Shown: piece after piece, positions 26,969 to 35,570 of the stretch
Layout of the letters: the number at the start of each line of letters is the position of its first letter
How positions within the stretch are numbered: the stretch's first letter is position 1
Origin: Flavobacterium fluviale
GTDB lineage: Bacteria > Bacteroidota > Bacteroidia > Flavobacteriales > Flavobacteriaceae
DNA length: 64,000 nt
Assembly (NCBI RefSeq): GCF_003312915.1
Contig: NZ_CP030261.1
Location: 2,170,001 to 2,234,000 of the forward strand
Direction of reading: 5' to 3'
The notes under the pieces: generated by a model
Database searches by the model: none
What the model saw: the letters and a program-made list of their open reading frames with translations, nothing else
Told to the model about the DNA's origin: nothing
Program-made: the position numbers and the translations under genes

Positions 26969-28148
26969 TTTTTAGAATGATTTTTATTTCAAATACTGAT
27001 TTGTTTTTTTTATCTTTTTTTAAACTGACAATTTCAAAATTTTTAAGCCAGTCCATTTTTTTTAAATTTTCAAGCCAATAATTAAATGATGATTCCTGAG
27101 ATGTTTCTCCTTTAATGATAATGATACCGCTCTGAAACAAGGCTTTTTTATTCTCCTTATATTCTTCTTTCAGAGGCGCAATATTCAATTCAGTTAGAGA
27201 GATCGCACTTGGTATTGTTCGAATGATTTCATAACTATAAAAAGAAAAAAACTTAGATGACAATACGCCGGTTTCTTTTAAAAGATTGAGTTTTTTCTCT
27301 TTCTGAGCTTCTAAATCAAGTATTAATTGATAGGATTGATTGGAGTATACTGTCTGGAGATTTAATTCAGAATTTTTAGTGCCGTAATATTGAATCAAAA
27401 AATAACTAGCTAAAAGTGAAATTAGAAAACCTATCAGCATTGTAACGCCAAGAAAGTTGAACGCTTTTTTATAAATTAATTCCTCATTATTTAAAGCGCT
27501 GTTTATTGTTTTTGAAACTTCCTTCGGTTTTACAAAAAAATGAATGACAGAGCCGTATAATGGTAAAAAGGAATTTGAAATAGTGTCTTCACCAATTTGA
27601 TAATTAGCAATATTGGTGTTTTCATTTTGTTTAGAAAACCCCGATAAAATTTCATTTTCAAATTCTAGTTTTAAATCATTAGAAAACAAAATCTCTTTTT
27701 TTAATGCACTATGTAATAATGCGCCTAAAAATGAACCAACATAAATATCTATAACTTGAAAACCGTCCTTTTGAAATCTAGAAACAGTTTCTTCTACAAT
27801 GTTTTTTCTGCAGAAACTTATAAAATTTGATTTTGAAGCTTTAATATCAGTGTAATATATAGTGTTGAAATCAATGTTTTTCTGCCAGTTTAAATCGGCT
27901 TCATTTTCAAAATTTATTTCTTTATTTAAAACTCCTCTTCCTTCTATCACAATTAAGACGGGAAGTTTTTTATCTGTATTTTTTGTTAGGCTTTCAAACG
28001 TTTCAAATGTTTGTTTAGAAACAATAGAAATTTTGTTTGCCTTCTTTTTTACAGTAAGCAAATTGTAAATTTCGTAATCTTCTTTTTTGATTACACCAAC
28101 AACATTTAAGTCGTTTATTTTTATGAGTTTAGATAACGTAGCAAGCAT
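26961..28148 (-). CDS. PilN/GspL-like platform protein with cytoplasmic and periplasmic domains
   Basis: The start at 28148 (MLATLSKLIKIND) leaves a 1-bp gap to the secretin gene. The longer frame would start inside the secretin gene. The 395-residue protein has a large cytoplasmic domain (about 1-240, with the GSFLGALLHSALKKE segment suggestive of the actin-like fold of GspL/PilM). A membrane helix follows (FNLFLGVT-like region, LIGFLISLLASYFLIQYYG), then a coiled-coil stretch (EAQKEKKLNLLKETG) and a ferredoxin-like periplasmic domain (IPSAISLTELNIAPL). GspL combines the PilM and PilN parts in the same order. It would connect the GspE ATPase with the GspM/PilO partner. Similarity is structural rather than clear sequence homology. 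Confidence 0.7.
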   Translation of the reverse strand: MLATLSKLIKINDLNVVGVIKKEDYEIYNLLTVKKKANKISIVSKQTFETFESLTKNTDKKLPVLIVIEGRGVLNKEINFENEADLNWQKNIDFNTIYYTDIKASKSNFISFCRKNIVEETVSRFQKDGFQVIDIYVGSFLGALLHSALKKEILFSNDLKLEFENEILSGFSKQNENTNIANYQIGEDTISNSFLPLYGSVIHFFVKPKEVSKTINSALNNEELIYKKAFNFLGVTMLIGFLISLLASYFLIQYYGTKNSELNLQTVYSNQSYQLILDLEAQKEKKLNLLKETGVLSSKFFSFYSYEIIRTIPSAISLTELNIAPLKEEYKENKKALFQSGIIIIKGETSQESSFNYWLENLKKMDWLKNFEIVSLKKDKKNKSVFEIKIILKNV

Positions 28149-28149
28149 G

Positions 28150-30054
28150 TTAATAAATAACTGTTGGTTTAATAAAAATGTGTAGTTTAGAATCACTTTT
28201 CCCCTTTTTTCTGCTGCTAAAAAACCATTTTATTATAGGAATTCTAGAAAGTAAAGGCGTTCCTGTTCCCGAATTTTCTTTTTTCAATTCGTCAAGACCT
28301 CCCAATAAGATCATTTCGCTGTTTTTAACTCTTACTAATGATTCAAATTTTTGAGTTGCTTTTCCCGGAGGTGCATCTTCACCAACTCTAGCCAAGAATG
28401 AACTTTTTTCCACAGCAATTGTTAAGGTTACATTTTCATCTGTAGAAACGTATGGTTTGATAGAAACACTAAGATTTGCATCGGTAGATTTCCATGTTCC
28501 AGAATTTAAAATATCGTTCCCAATATTGTTGTTAATCAATCTGTTATTTTGTTCAAAGTAGTAACTTGTTTCTCCAATAGATAACTTCGCTTCATGCCCG
28601 CTGATTGTTGCAATTTTAGGAGTTGACTCTATTTTTAAAGCCGAATTGTTTTCAAGTAATTTAAGATTCAAATAAAAAGATTCGGTAACTTTTCCTAATT
28701 TGAAAAGTCCAAAACCATTAAAAGCATTTATCAAACTATTTACAGATGAACCGTTTAAAGTAACATCTGAGTTTGGAAATAATACGCCGCCAGTTTGAAC
28801 CTTATTTATTTTATCTAAACCGGCTTTCATTCCTGTTTGAATGTCATAAGATTTGTTGTACTGCACAATTATAACTTCAATTTGAACCATCGGAACGACC
28901 TTATCAATTTGTTTTATATATACCTTCAATTCTTCTAAAATTGATCTTGAACCAGAAACAATCAACCCGTTTAACTCTATGAACTCCTTAATTTCTAATT
29001 TTTCTGAAAATACTTTTGGAAGCGAACCAATAACAGATTCAATCGATCTATTTTCCAATTGTATCATTTCTGTAACCCTTAATCCTTCAGTAGCTTCTTC
29101 TCCAATCAAATAAAAATTGTCTTGTTTTTTATAAGTATATTTTTTTCCTTTAAAAATATGAGCAAGAAGATCATCGAAAGTGATATTATCGGCAGAAAGC
29201 GTTGTTTTTTCGTTCTCAGGCTTATTGTATAAAAAGTAATTAATGTGAAGTTTTTCTGCTGCTTCAGTCAATAGATCTGAAGCATCTGCGATGTACGCAC
29301 TAACTTGTAAAAAACCATTTTTATTGATATTCACTTCATAAAATCCAGGAACTCCAATACTGGCTTTTGGCTGTTTTGCTTTTGGTCCGGCAGTTAATGC
29401 TGCGATATTTTGAGCAGTTCCCTTTTGCAGAAAATAAATTCCATTATCATCTTTTACTGCACTTAAATCATTTGATTTTGCCATCATTTCGATAACTTGG
29501 TCAAAAGGGCGATTTAACACATAGGAAGAAACTTTAATATTTTTTACATCCTGGGCGAGAAGTAAATTTTTTCCAGATTTATCAATTATTGCTTTTGCAA
29601 CTGCAGATAAAGTGTCATTTTCCAGTTTTACAGACAAAAAATCATTTTGAGGATTATAATTTACGTCTATAAATTTAGGTTGTTTTTTCTCGACAACTGC
29701 TACTATTTTTCTTTTTTTGAAGACGATAATATTGCTCATAAATGAAACATCCAGATCATATTTTTGAACAAGATGAATAAATACATCTTTTACCGTTACA
29801 TCAAAAAAGTTGTTTGCAACGGGCTGGTTCAATTCGGTATCAACATCCACATTTAACTGATGTTCTTCTGCTATTGATGCAATGAAATCGTGCAGAGTAA
29901 GCCCTGAAACATCAATTTTAATGGTTTCATTTAATCCCTTTTTTTGTACTGAAAATTCATCAAATTTCCTGCTTAATTCAACAATATCCTGCTGAGCAAA
30001 AATTATATTTGAAAAAAATAACGCAGCTAGTGCGAAAACTATCTGTCTTAGCAT
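28150..30054 (-). CDS. gspD: Secretin (GspD/PilQ family) outer membrane channel
   Basis: This 634-residue protein has a Sec signal (MLRQIVFALAALFFSNIIFAQ). An N-terminal series of small N domains (about 25-360) includes an STN-like domain (GLTLHDFIASIAEEHQLNVDVD) and several repeats (FDQVIEMMAKSNDLSAV, FDDLLAHIFKGKKY). The secretin core occupies about 385-630: VEIIVQYNKSYDIQTGMKAG, the gate region with KIATISGHEAKLSIGE, the lip VSIKPYVSTDENVTLTIAVE, and the ending LLGGLDELKKENSG with PLLSRIPIIKWFFSSRKKGK and IFIKPTVIY. These match the secretin family. It forms the outer membrane pore of the machine. It lies 4 bp after gspE and directly before the platform genes. Confidence 0.93.
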   Translation of the reverse strand: MLRQIVFALAALFFSNIIFAQQDIVELSRKFDEFSVQKKGLNETIKIDVSGLTLHDFIASIAEEHQLNVDVDTELNQPVANNFFDVTVKDVFIHLVQKYDLDVSFMSNIIVFKKRKIVAVVEKKQPKFIDVNYNPQNDFLSVKLENDTLSAVAKAIIDKSGKNLLLAQDVKNIKVSSYVLNRPFDQVIEMMAKSNDLSAVKDDNGIYFLQKGTAQNIAALTAGPKAKQPKASIGVPGFYEVNINKNGFLQVSAYIADASDLLTEAAEKLHINYFLYNKPENEKTTLSADNITFDDLLAHIFKGKKYTYKKQDNFYLIGEEATEGLRVTEMIQLENRSIESVIGSLPKVFSEKLEIKEFIELNGLIVSGSRSILEELKVYIKQIDKVVPMVQIEVIIVQYNKSYDIQTGMKAGLDKINKVQTGGVLFPNSDVTLNGSSVNSLINAFNGFGLFKLGKVTESFYLNLKLLENNSALKIESTPKIATISGHEAKLSIGETSYYFEQNNRLINNNIGNDILNSGTWKSTDANLSVSIKPYVSTDENVTLTIAVEKSSFLARVGEDAPPGKATQKFESLVRVKNSEMILLGGLDELKKENSGTGTPLLSRIPIIKWFFSSRKKGKSDSKLHIFIKPTVIY

Positions 30055-30058
30055 TTTT

Positions 30059-31465
30059 TTATATGTTTATTAAAATTGAGTATATTTCTTCTAATGACGT
30101 TTCTCCAGAAGCTAGGATTTCAAATGCTTTTTCAGGTAATGATTTATAGTTTTTATCATTGTTGTAAAGTTTTGTAATAGTGTTATTTTTAATAGATTCA
30201 GCAATAAGATGATCGATATTTAAAATCTCATAAATTGCCGTTCTTCCTTTATATCCTGTATGAAAGCATTTATTGCATCCTACTGGTTTGTAATAAGACT
30301 TAACTTCATACGGAAATTTGAAATTAAGAGGGAAATCTTTAGGATCGCTTTGCGTTTCTTTTTTACAGCTGTCACAAAGCTTTCGAACCAGTCTTTGCGC
30401 AACAGATAAGTTTAAAGTTTCGGCAATTAAATAGGATGGGACACCCATATCTATTAATCTTGAAATAGTCCCAATAGCCGAATTGGTATGAATAGTTGAC
30501 AAAACTAAATGCCCTGTCAAAGAGGCTCGAATAGCCATTAAAGCAGTTTCAGAATCACGAATCTCTCCCAGCATAATAACATCTGGATCCTGACGTAAAA
30601 ATGATTTGAGGGCAGAGGCAAATGTTAAGCCAATATCTTCTTTAAGCTGTACCTGATTAATTCCTTTAAGCGTATATTCGATAGGATCTTCAACTGTCAC
30701 GATATTTCTTCTGCTGTCATTTAATAACCTTAAAGTAGCATAGAGAGTGGTTGTCTTTCCTGAACCAGTCGGACCGCTTATTAGGATAATTCCGTTTGGT
30801 TTTTTAACGGCTTCTAAATATTTTTCTAATTCTTCTTTTTGCAAACCCAGCGTGCTCAAATCAATATTTGAAGCATCTTGTCCTAGAAGACGCATTACTA
30901 TTTTTTCTCCAAAAAGCGTTGGCAGAATAGAAACCCTGATATCAAAAGATTCATTAGTGATTCGACCGTCTTGAGGAAGCCTTTTTTCGGTAATATTTAG
31001 TTTAGCTTTGATCTTAACTTTATTGACCAATTCAAGATAATTTTCCTGTTCAATCTTATAGCGTTCAATTAATTGTCCATCAATCCTGAAACGAATTCTA
31101 GAGGAATTTTCATAGACCTCAAAATGAATATCACTGCATTTTAAAGACTTAGCTTCAGCCAATAAATTTTCAAGGAAATCACCCTTATCAACATTCAAAG
31201 ATTTGTTTGAAACCAATGCACGTTCTTTTCTATAATAAATAGACAATGCTTTCTCGATTTCTGCAGATTCTGTAGAATGGAAAACAATATTTTTTCCTAA
31301 AAAAAGCTCCAGTTCCTCTTTTGCATCGTGTTTATTGCTAGCATGGTCAACATAGATTTCTATAGTGTTTTCGTGAATTGACTTTGGAATAATCCGATAT
31401 TGATTGGCCAAATCATTAGATACAGCATGTTGAATTTCTGGAAAAATTTCGATATTTTGTATCAT
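30059..31465 (-). CDS. gspE: GspE/PilB-type secretion ATPase
   Basis: This 468-residue cytoplasmic hexameric ATPase contains Walker A with Lys237 in SGPTGSGKTTTLYATL and the Asp box VEDPIEYTLKGINQVQL. The Walker B/His box segment is VIMLGEIRDSETALMAIRASLTGHLVLSTIHTN. A zinc-type tetracysteine region has CDSC and CNKC, as in GspE and PilB. The N-terminal domain (about 1-90) is the short GspE N2-like part, so it lacks the longer N1 domain of some homologues. It powers pseudopilus assembly. Its start overlaps the prepilin peptidase stop by 1 bp, indicating translational coupling. Confidence 0.96.
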   Translation of the reverse strand: MIQNIEIFPEIQHAVSNDLANQYRIIPKSIHENTIEIYVDHASNKHDAKEELELFLGKNIVFHSTESAEIEKALSIYYRKERALVSNKSLNVDKGDFLENLLAEAKSLKCSDIHFEVYENSSRIRFRIDGQLIERYKIEQENYLELVNKVKIKAKLNITEKRLPQDGRITNESFDIRVSILPTLFGEKIVMRLLGQDASNIDLSTLGLQKEELEKYLEAVKKPNGIILISGPTGSGKTTTLYATLRLLNDSRRNIVTVEDPIEYTLKGINQVQLKEDIGLTFASALKSFLRQDPDVIMLGEIRDSETALMAIRASLTGHLVLSTIHTNSAIGTISRLIDMGVPSYLIAETLNLSVAQRLVRKLCDSCKKETQSDPKDFPLNFKFPYEVKSYYKPVGCNKCFHTGYKGRTAIYEILNIDHLIAESIKNNTITKLYNNDKNYKSLPEKAFEILASGETSLEEIYSILINI

Positions 31466-31947
31466 TAGAATAAGGTTAGTTTTTGAAAGGTTAGAAAATA
31501 GTCTTTCATTAAAACAACGAATAAAAACAAAGCTGTAAATCCTGCCAATGGAACAGTGTTTTCTTTAATAATTTTTTTGAGTCCAAATTGCATTAAGATT
31601 GCAAAAACAAGAGATAAAATGAAAAACAGAACATAGTTTTTTAATAAAAATAATGGACTGACAGCAATGTAAAACAGCAAATCTCCCAATCCGAAATAAT
31701 GAAGGAAAGGGTTTAAAAACTGCTTAGATTTTAAACTCATATATAGCGTAAGAAAACCTAAAGTAATTAAGAAAAAAACACTATTGTAGATTGCTATTTC
31801 AGCTAATTCTTGTTTTTTTACTGGAATTAAAAGAAAAGAAACAATGAAAATTACAAGCGGTAAAACGACATGTATTTTACGGAATTTCCAATCCTGAATA
31901 AAAACCAATACCAAACAAAGAAGCAAAATTATCGAGGCTAGTTTCAA
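31465..31947 (-). CDS. Short prepilin peptidase (A24 family, catalytic domain only)
   Basis: This 160-residue integral membrane protein has about six hydrophobic segments. Both catalytic aspartates of the aspartyl prepilin peptidase are visible: Asp19 in VFIQDWKFRKIH and Asp89 in the GxGD motif of YFGLGDLLFYIA. GspO/PilD enzymes usually have about 250-290 residues with an N-terminal cysteine-rich methyltransferase domain. That domain is missing here, so the enzyme should cleave but not necessarily N-methylate pilins. It is located between GspE and the main pseudopilin gene and should process the four pilin-like proteins of this operon. Confidence 0.85.
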   Translation of the reverse strand: MKLASIILLLCLVLVFIQDWKFRKIHVVLPLVIFIVSFLLIPVKKQELAEIAIYNSVFFLITLGFLTLYMSLKSKQFLNPFLHYFGLGDLLFYIAVSPLFLLKNYVLFFILSLVFAILMQFGLKKIIKENTVPLAGFTALFLFVVLMKDYFLTFQKLTLF

Positions 31948-31948
31948 T

Positions 31949-32383
31949 TTATTCTTTTGTTACTTCGGTTAATATTTTTTTGCTGTCAATTTCCCAAGTA
32001 TTAAAACTGCCATCGCCATCTAAATCAGAAGTTGCAGTTGCTCTTGCCAGGAATGAATCATTTGTAGCATCGATAATTTCAATTTTGTAAACAGCCTGTC
32101 CGCCTTCGTCTACTGTTTTTTCCTGTTCAAAACCAATTTCTTCAAGATTTCCAGAGTATTTTGAATGTCTGTAGAAGTAACTTTTTTCTAAACCATATAC
32201 TTGATTTAGCATCGCTTGAGCTTCAATAGCTTTTGCCTGTCCGATCACTGAAGTCTGATTTGGCAAAACCATCAATAATAATATACCAATGATGCATAGT
32301 ACAATTAAAATTTCCGTTAATGAATAGGCTTTAACGTACATTTTTTTATAAGACTTGTGGTATTTTTTAATAAGTTTTAACAT
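31949..32383 (-). CDS. GspG-like major pseudopilin
   Basis: This 144-residue class III pilin-like protein has a basic leader ending VKA and a mature N-terminus YSLTEILIVLCIIGILLLMV, with Glu at +5 (residue 24). Cleavage would occur after Ala19 rather than the usual Gly. The soluble part has the GspG-type order: a helix (AKAIEAQAMLNQVYGLEKSYFYRHSKYS), a variable loop, and a C-terminal DLDGDGSFNTWEID, which resembles the calcium-binding loop conserved in GspG. The calcium site and its position next to gspF suggest this is the main shaft subunit. A 60-bp gap to gspF is the largest in the operon and may hold a separate control. Confidence 0.88.
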   Translation of the reverse strand: MLKLIKKYHKSYKKMYVKAYSLTEILIVLCIIGILLLMVLPNQTSVIGQAKAIEAQAMLNQVYGLEKSYFYRHSKYSGNLEEIGFEQEKTVDEGGQAVYKIEIIDATNDSFLARATATSDLDGDGSFNTWEIDSKKILTEVTKE

Positions 32384-32443
32384 CTTGTTTTTATTAAGTT
32401 GTATTAATTGGGAGGGGTAATATGTATTAAATTTTTATTCTGA

Positions 32444-33565
32444 TTATTTGTTTATTATTTTACTTAAATCGAACATTGGGGCATACATCGAGACCATGAT
32501 GACGCCAACAATGGCACCGATTACTATTATAATCATGGGTTCAAGTATTACTCCAATCATTTTTGTCTGATGGCTGATTTCTTCATTATATTGTTCGGTA
32601 AGCCGTTCAAACATAGTCTCTAGCTGATTGACTTGTTCTGCAACTTCGACCATTGAAACCATTTTGTTTTCAAAAACAGTATGCTTTTTTAAACTTTCGT
32701 TTAAAGAAGCCCCTCGGGTAATATCTTCTTTAATCTGATGGATTGCCATTTCAATAGGGTAGAAGCTGATCATTTTACCAGTAAGGGTTAAAGAATTAAT
32801 TAAAGTGGTTTTCGACGTAATCAATAAATTCATTGCCTGGCAAAAACGCGATATGTATATTTTTCGAATTAAATTTCCAAAGTAAGGAATCTTTAAAAGC
32901 ATTCCAGTAGTAAACGCTCTATAACTATCTTTAGTTTTTAATAAAAAATGAACTATTGTCAACCCAACAATAAAAGCAATTACAAAAGAAAATATCGTTC
33001 CTGAATGATTTGATATTTTTAAAATAATCTGGGTGCTTTTTGGCAGTTCGCTTCCAAATTGTTTGAAGACAGAACTAAACATTGGAACTACTTTATTTAG
33101 CATAAAATACAGAACCAAAATAGTAACCAGCATAACAATTGTCGGGTAAGTCATAACCGAAACAATTTGTCTTTTCATTTGAATTTTTCGGTTAAAATAT
33201 TTTTGTAATTCACCTAAAACTTCTTCCAGTTTGCGGGTTTCTTCTCCAATTTGAATGCTATAATATTCGTAAGCAGAAAATTGATCAGTTTCACGCATCG
33301 ATTCATAAATGCTTTTTCCTTCAATTACTTTTTCTTTAATTCCAATTATGAGCTCTTTTTCAAATTTATTGTCAGACTGATTACTTAGAATTTCTAAAGC
33401 TTTTTTAAAATCAACACCCGATCTCAAAAGCATGCCCAGTTCTCTGTAGAAAATTTCTTTTTTCTTATCAGAGAGCTTTTTAGAAAACTGTAAAGAACCA
33501 GTTTCTATCCTGAAATCTTTTTCCTCAGCTTTAGAAGTTTTATATGTCGATAAATCGAAACTCAT
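32444..33565 (-). CDS. gspF: GspF/PilC-type polytopic platform protein
   Basis: This 373-residue inner membrane protein has two T2SSF domains. The first is REL-GMLLRSGVDFKKALEILS with IGEETRKLEEVLGELQKYF and the second is SRFCQAMNLLITSKTTLINSLTLT with MVEVAEQVNQLETMFERL. Three membrane helices are visible (about 140-160, 190-212, and a final one in LEPMIIIVIGAIVGVIMVSMY). It forms the core around which the pseudopilus is built. It shares a 1-bp stop/start overlap with the upstream pseudopilin gene. Confidence 0.95.
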   Translation of the reverse strand: MSFDLSTYKTSKAEEKDFRIETGSLQFSKKLSDKKKEIFYRELGMLLRSGVDFKKALEILSNQSDNKFEKELIIGIKEKVIEGKSIYESMRETDQFSAYEYYSIQIGEETRKLEEVLGELQKYFNRKIQMKRQIVSVMTYPTIVMLVTILVLYFMLNKVVPMFSSVFKQFGSELPKSTQIILKISNHSGTIFSFVIAFIVGLTIVHFLLKTKDSYRAFTTGMLLKIPYFGNLIRKIYISRFCQAMNLLITSKTTLINSLTLTGKMISFYPIEMAIHQIKEDITRGASLNESLKKHTVFENKMVSMVEVAEQVNQLETMFERLTEQYNEEISHQTKMIGVILEPMIIIVIGAIVGVIMVSMYAPMFDLSKIINK

Positions 33566-34077
33566 TAGTTTTTAATTTTTTGTAATAGTTCATTTGGATA
33601 TACTCTTTTATAAAATCGTAAATCCAGTTCTTTCTCGTTTGATGCGATATTTAGTTTAATCTTTTGAAAAACAAATTGTTCCGATTTACTTTTTACCGTA
33701 TCCAAAACCATTGTTTTTAATTTGATCTGAAAAGTATCAACAAACGTTTCGCTGTTTCTTAAAATGTAATCATCAAAAAACTGATAAGTGACTCTTTCAC
33801 CAGCATATCCATTAAAATAAATTTCATTTTCCGAAGCCTTCATTTTTTCTTTTTCAAAAATATCTTTGTTCAAACTGTATGTTAATCGGTTCAGGTCGTT
33901 TACCAGCTGATTTTGGTTTTTAAAATCCAGCATCCTACCGCTTACAATAGAAAAAATAACAAACAAAATACCCATAATAATAGCCGTCACAGCCATGCCT
34001 ACAATTGCTTCTATTATAGAAAAAGCAGCCACCGAATGGTATTTATTTTGGAATCTGAACATAAAAACTCTTTTCAA
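33565..34077 (-). CDS. Minor pseudopilin, GspJ-like
   Basis: This 170-residue protein has a leader ending SVAA and the mature N-terminus FSIIEAIVGMAVTAIIMGILFVIFSIV, with Glu at +5 (residue 23). The soluble domain is mostly beta (VTYQFFDDYILRNSETF; QKIKLNIASNEKELDLRFY). The size fits GspJ. The start is uncertain: Met1 at 34077 overlaps the upstream gene by 35 bp and Met6 at 34062 would give a shorter leader, both workable. It would sit at the tip complex with the other minor pseudopilins. Confidence 0.75.
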   Translation of the reverse strand: MKRVFMFRFQNKYHSVAAFSIIEAIVGMAVTAIIMGILFVIFSIVSGRMLDFKNQNQLVNDLNRLTYSLNKDIFEKEKMKASENEIYFNGYAGERVTYQFFDDYILRNSETFVDTFQIKLKTMVLDTVKSKSEQFVFQKIKLNIASNEKELDLRFYKRVYPNELLQKIKN

Positions 34078-34384
34078 ATTTGAATTGCGTACTGTCTTTA
34101 TATTGAACTGAAATTTTTTTCAGATTCTCATTAATAGCTTCTTCTTCAATCAATAAATTTTCGTTTTCATCATTCGATATGGAGTCACTTTTTATTTGCG
34201 ATAAATAAAAAAGCTCATTAACTTTATTCTGAGTGCTGTAAAATTTAGCAGACGTTTTTGGCGTATAAACCGATGCAAAAATCAATACAGCAAAATACAG
34301 GCAGATCGATATAATGGTCAACGCAATAACCGATTCCAGCAAAGAATTCGCCCTTACTTTACAACACTTTTTTAATAACTCCAT
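34043..34384 (-). CDS. Minor pseudopilin, GspI/GspH-like
   Basis: The start at 34384 (MELLKKCCKVRA) gives a 12-residue basic leader, as expected for class III pilins; the longer frame adds 24 residues inside the upstream gene. The mature part begins NSLLESVIALTIISICLYFAVLIFA with Glu at +5, then a short soluble domain. The total is 113 residues, small even for a minor pilin. It overlaps the upstream gene by 26 bp. Its place between the GspK-like and GspJ-like genes is where GspI or GspH is normally found. Confidence 0.7.
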   Translation of the reverse strand: MELLKKCCKVRANSLLESVIALTIISICLYFAVLIFASVYTPKTSAKFYSTQNKVNELFYLSQIKSDSISNDENENLLIEEEAINENLKKISVQYKDSTQFKFEKSFYVQIPK

Positions 34385-35570
34385 AATTTGTTGTTTGTGT
34401 GTTGAATAACGGAATTGAAATGAAATAATCTGGTCGTTTTGTTGTATTAATTTCAATATCGCTGATTAAATTATCGTATGATGTTGAACCCGTTTTTATA
34501 AAAAAACGATTGGTATAAACAGATCCATATACATTACTTTTGAGCATTAATTTTCCTGTACAGTATAGATCTCCAAAAACTAGACCTGCTTCATCTATTT
34601 CTATGCTGTGCTTATCAATAAGATCAATTTTATTTCCAAACAAAACTACAGCGCCCGAGATCGTGCATTCTTTTTTTATTTTTATTTTTGATTCTTGTGC
34701 ACCCTCATTATAAACACAAATTACAGACGGGTAGTTTAAAGTTACTTTCTCTTCAAGTTCAATTCCTTTTGTTGCAAATACCTGAACTGTTCCTTTAAAA
34801 CCTTCTTCAAAAGTGATCTTAGGAGCTATTAGAATAACATCTTCTAAAACCGTATTTTTTTTTACTCTGATTGAATCATCAGACCGCAAAATGAAGTTGC
34901 CTTTGAATATAGTATTGCTAAGATTCTGGTTTACTATAACTTCTTTTGTAGTATTTAGAAAAGAATTGTAATAAAGAGAATCTTTAGTTTTTTCAATGTC
35001 TTTTAGCTTTACCTTTTCTGACTTAATACCAAGAAATATTTTTTTAAAATCTGAATTAAGCTCTGGAAGCTGAGACTCAGAAATATTACTTTTTCCCTCA
35101 ACTTTAAGCTCATTAAGACTATTGTTAATATATGAAGTCTCAATAAAAGTGCTCGGTAACTGATTATCTCCAACGAGTTTTACTTTTCCCGAATAATATA
35201 ATGGCTTTGATAAATTAGTTAAATAAATAGAATTTTTATCCAGATTTCTAGCTCCCGCAAAATGTGCGGATGAAACAGTATCATTCGAGATATAAGATTT
35301 TGCTAAAATTATAGTAATCAGACCATAAGGCTTTGTTTCAAAGCTTCCTTCAATACCAGTTTTTTCATCTTTATCAATTTCGGCTGGCTGAACTTTGTTT
35401 CCTAATGCAAAATTTAAAACAGACTGGTTTTGAATATAAAGCTCTTCCTGAATATTATAATAGAGGTTGAGCTGATTGTACAAATTTGAAAAGTACAACA
35501 GCGCTCCGCAGATTATTGAAACAATTAAGCAGATATAAATGGCATATAGCAAACTATGAGCTTTAACCAT
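34359..35570 (-). CDS. GspK-like pilin-type protein with a repetitive beta-rich domain
   Basis: This 403-residue protein begins with a very short leader MVKA followed by HSLLYAIYICLIVSIICGALLYF. It has the pilin-like hydrophobic helix but Tyr in place of Glu at +5, as GspK tip subunits also lack Glu5. Instead of the GspK helical domain, residues about 180-360 are short repeats with a beta-helix look (FKGNFILRSDDSIRVKKNTV, then VFGDLYCTGKLMLKSNVYGSVYTN), resembling polymer-forming/bactofilin-like folds. It overlaps the MORN-like gene by 1 bp and the next pilin gene by 26 bp. The leader and missing Glu5 support a role at the pseudopilus tip. That role is inferred. Confidence 0.6.
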   Translation of the reverse strand: MVKAHSLLYAIYICLIVSIICGALLYFSNLYNQLNLYYNIQEELYIQNQSVLNFALGNKVQPAEIDKDEKTGIEGSFETKPYGLITIILAKSYISNDTVSSAHFAGARNLDKNSIYLTNLSKPLYYSGKVKLVGDNQLPSTFIETSYINNSLNELKVEGKSNISESQLPELNSDFKKIFLGIKSEKVKLKDIEKTKDSLYYNSFLNTTKEVIVNQNLSNTIFKGNFILRSDDSIRVKKNTVLEDVILIAPKITFEEGFKGTVQVFATKGIELEEKVTLNYPSVICVYNEGAQESKIKIKKECTISGAVVLFGNKIDLIDKHSIEIDEAGLVFGDLYCTGKLMLKSNVYGSVYTNRFFIKTGSTSYDNLISDIEINTTKRPDYFISIPLFNTQTTNYGVIKKVL

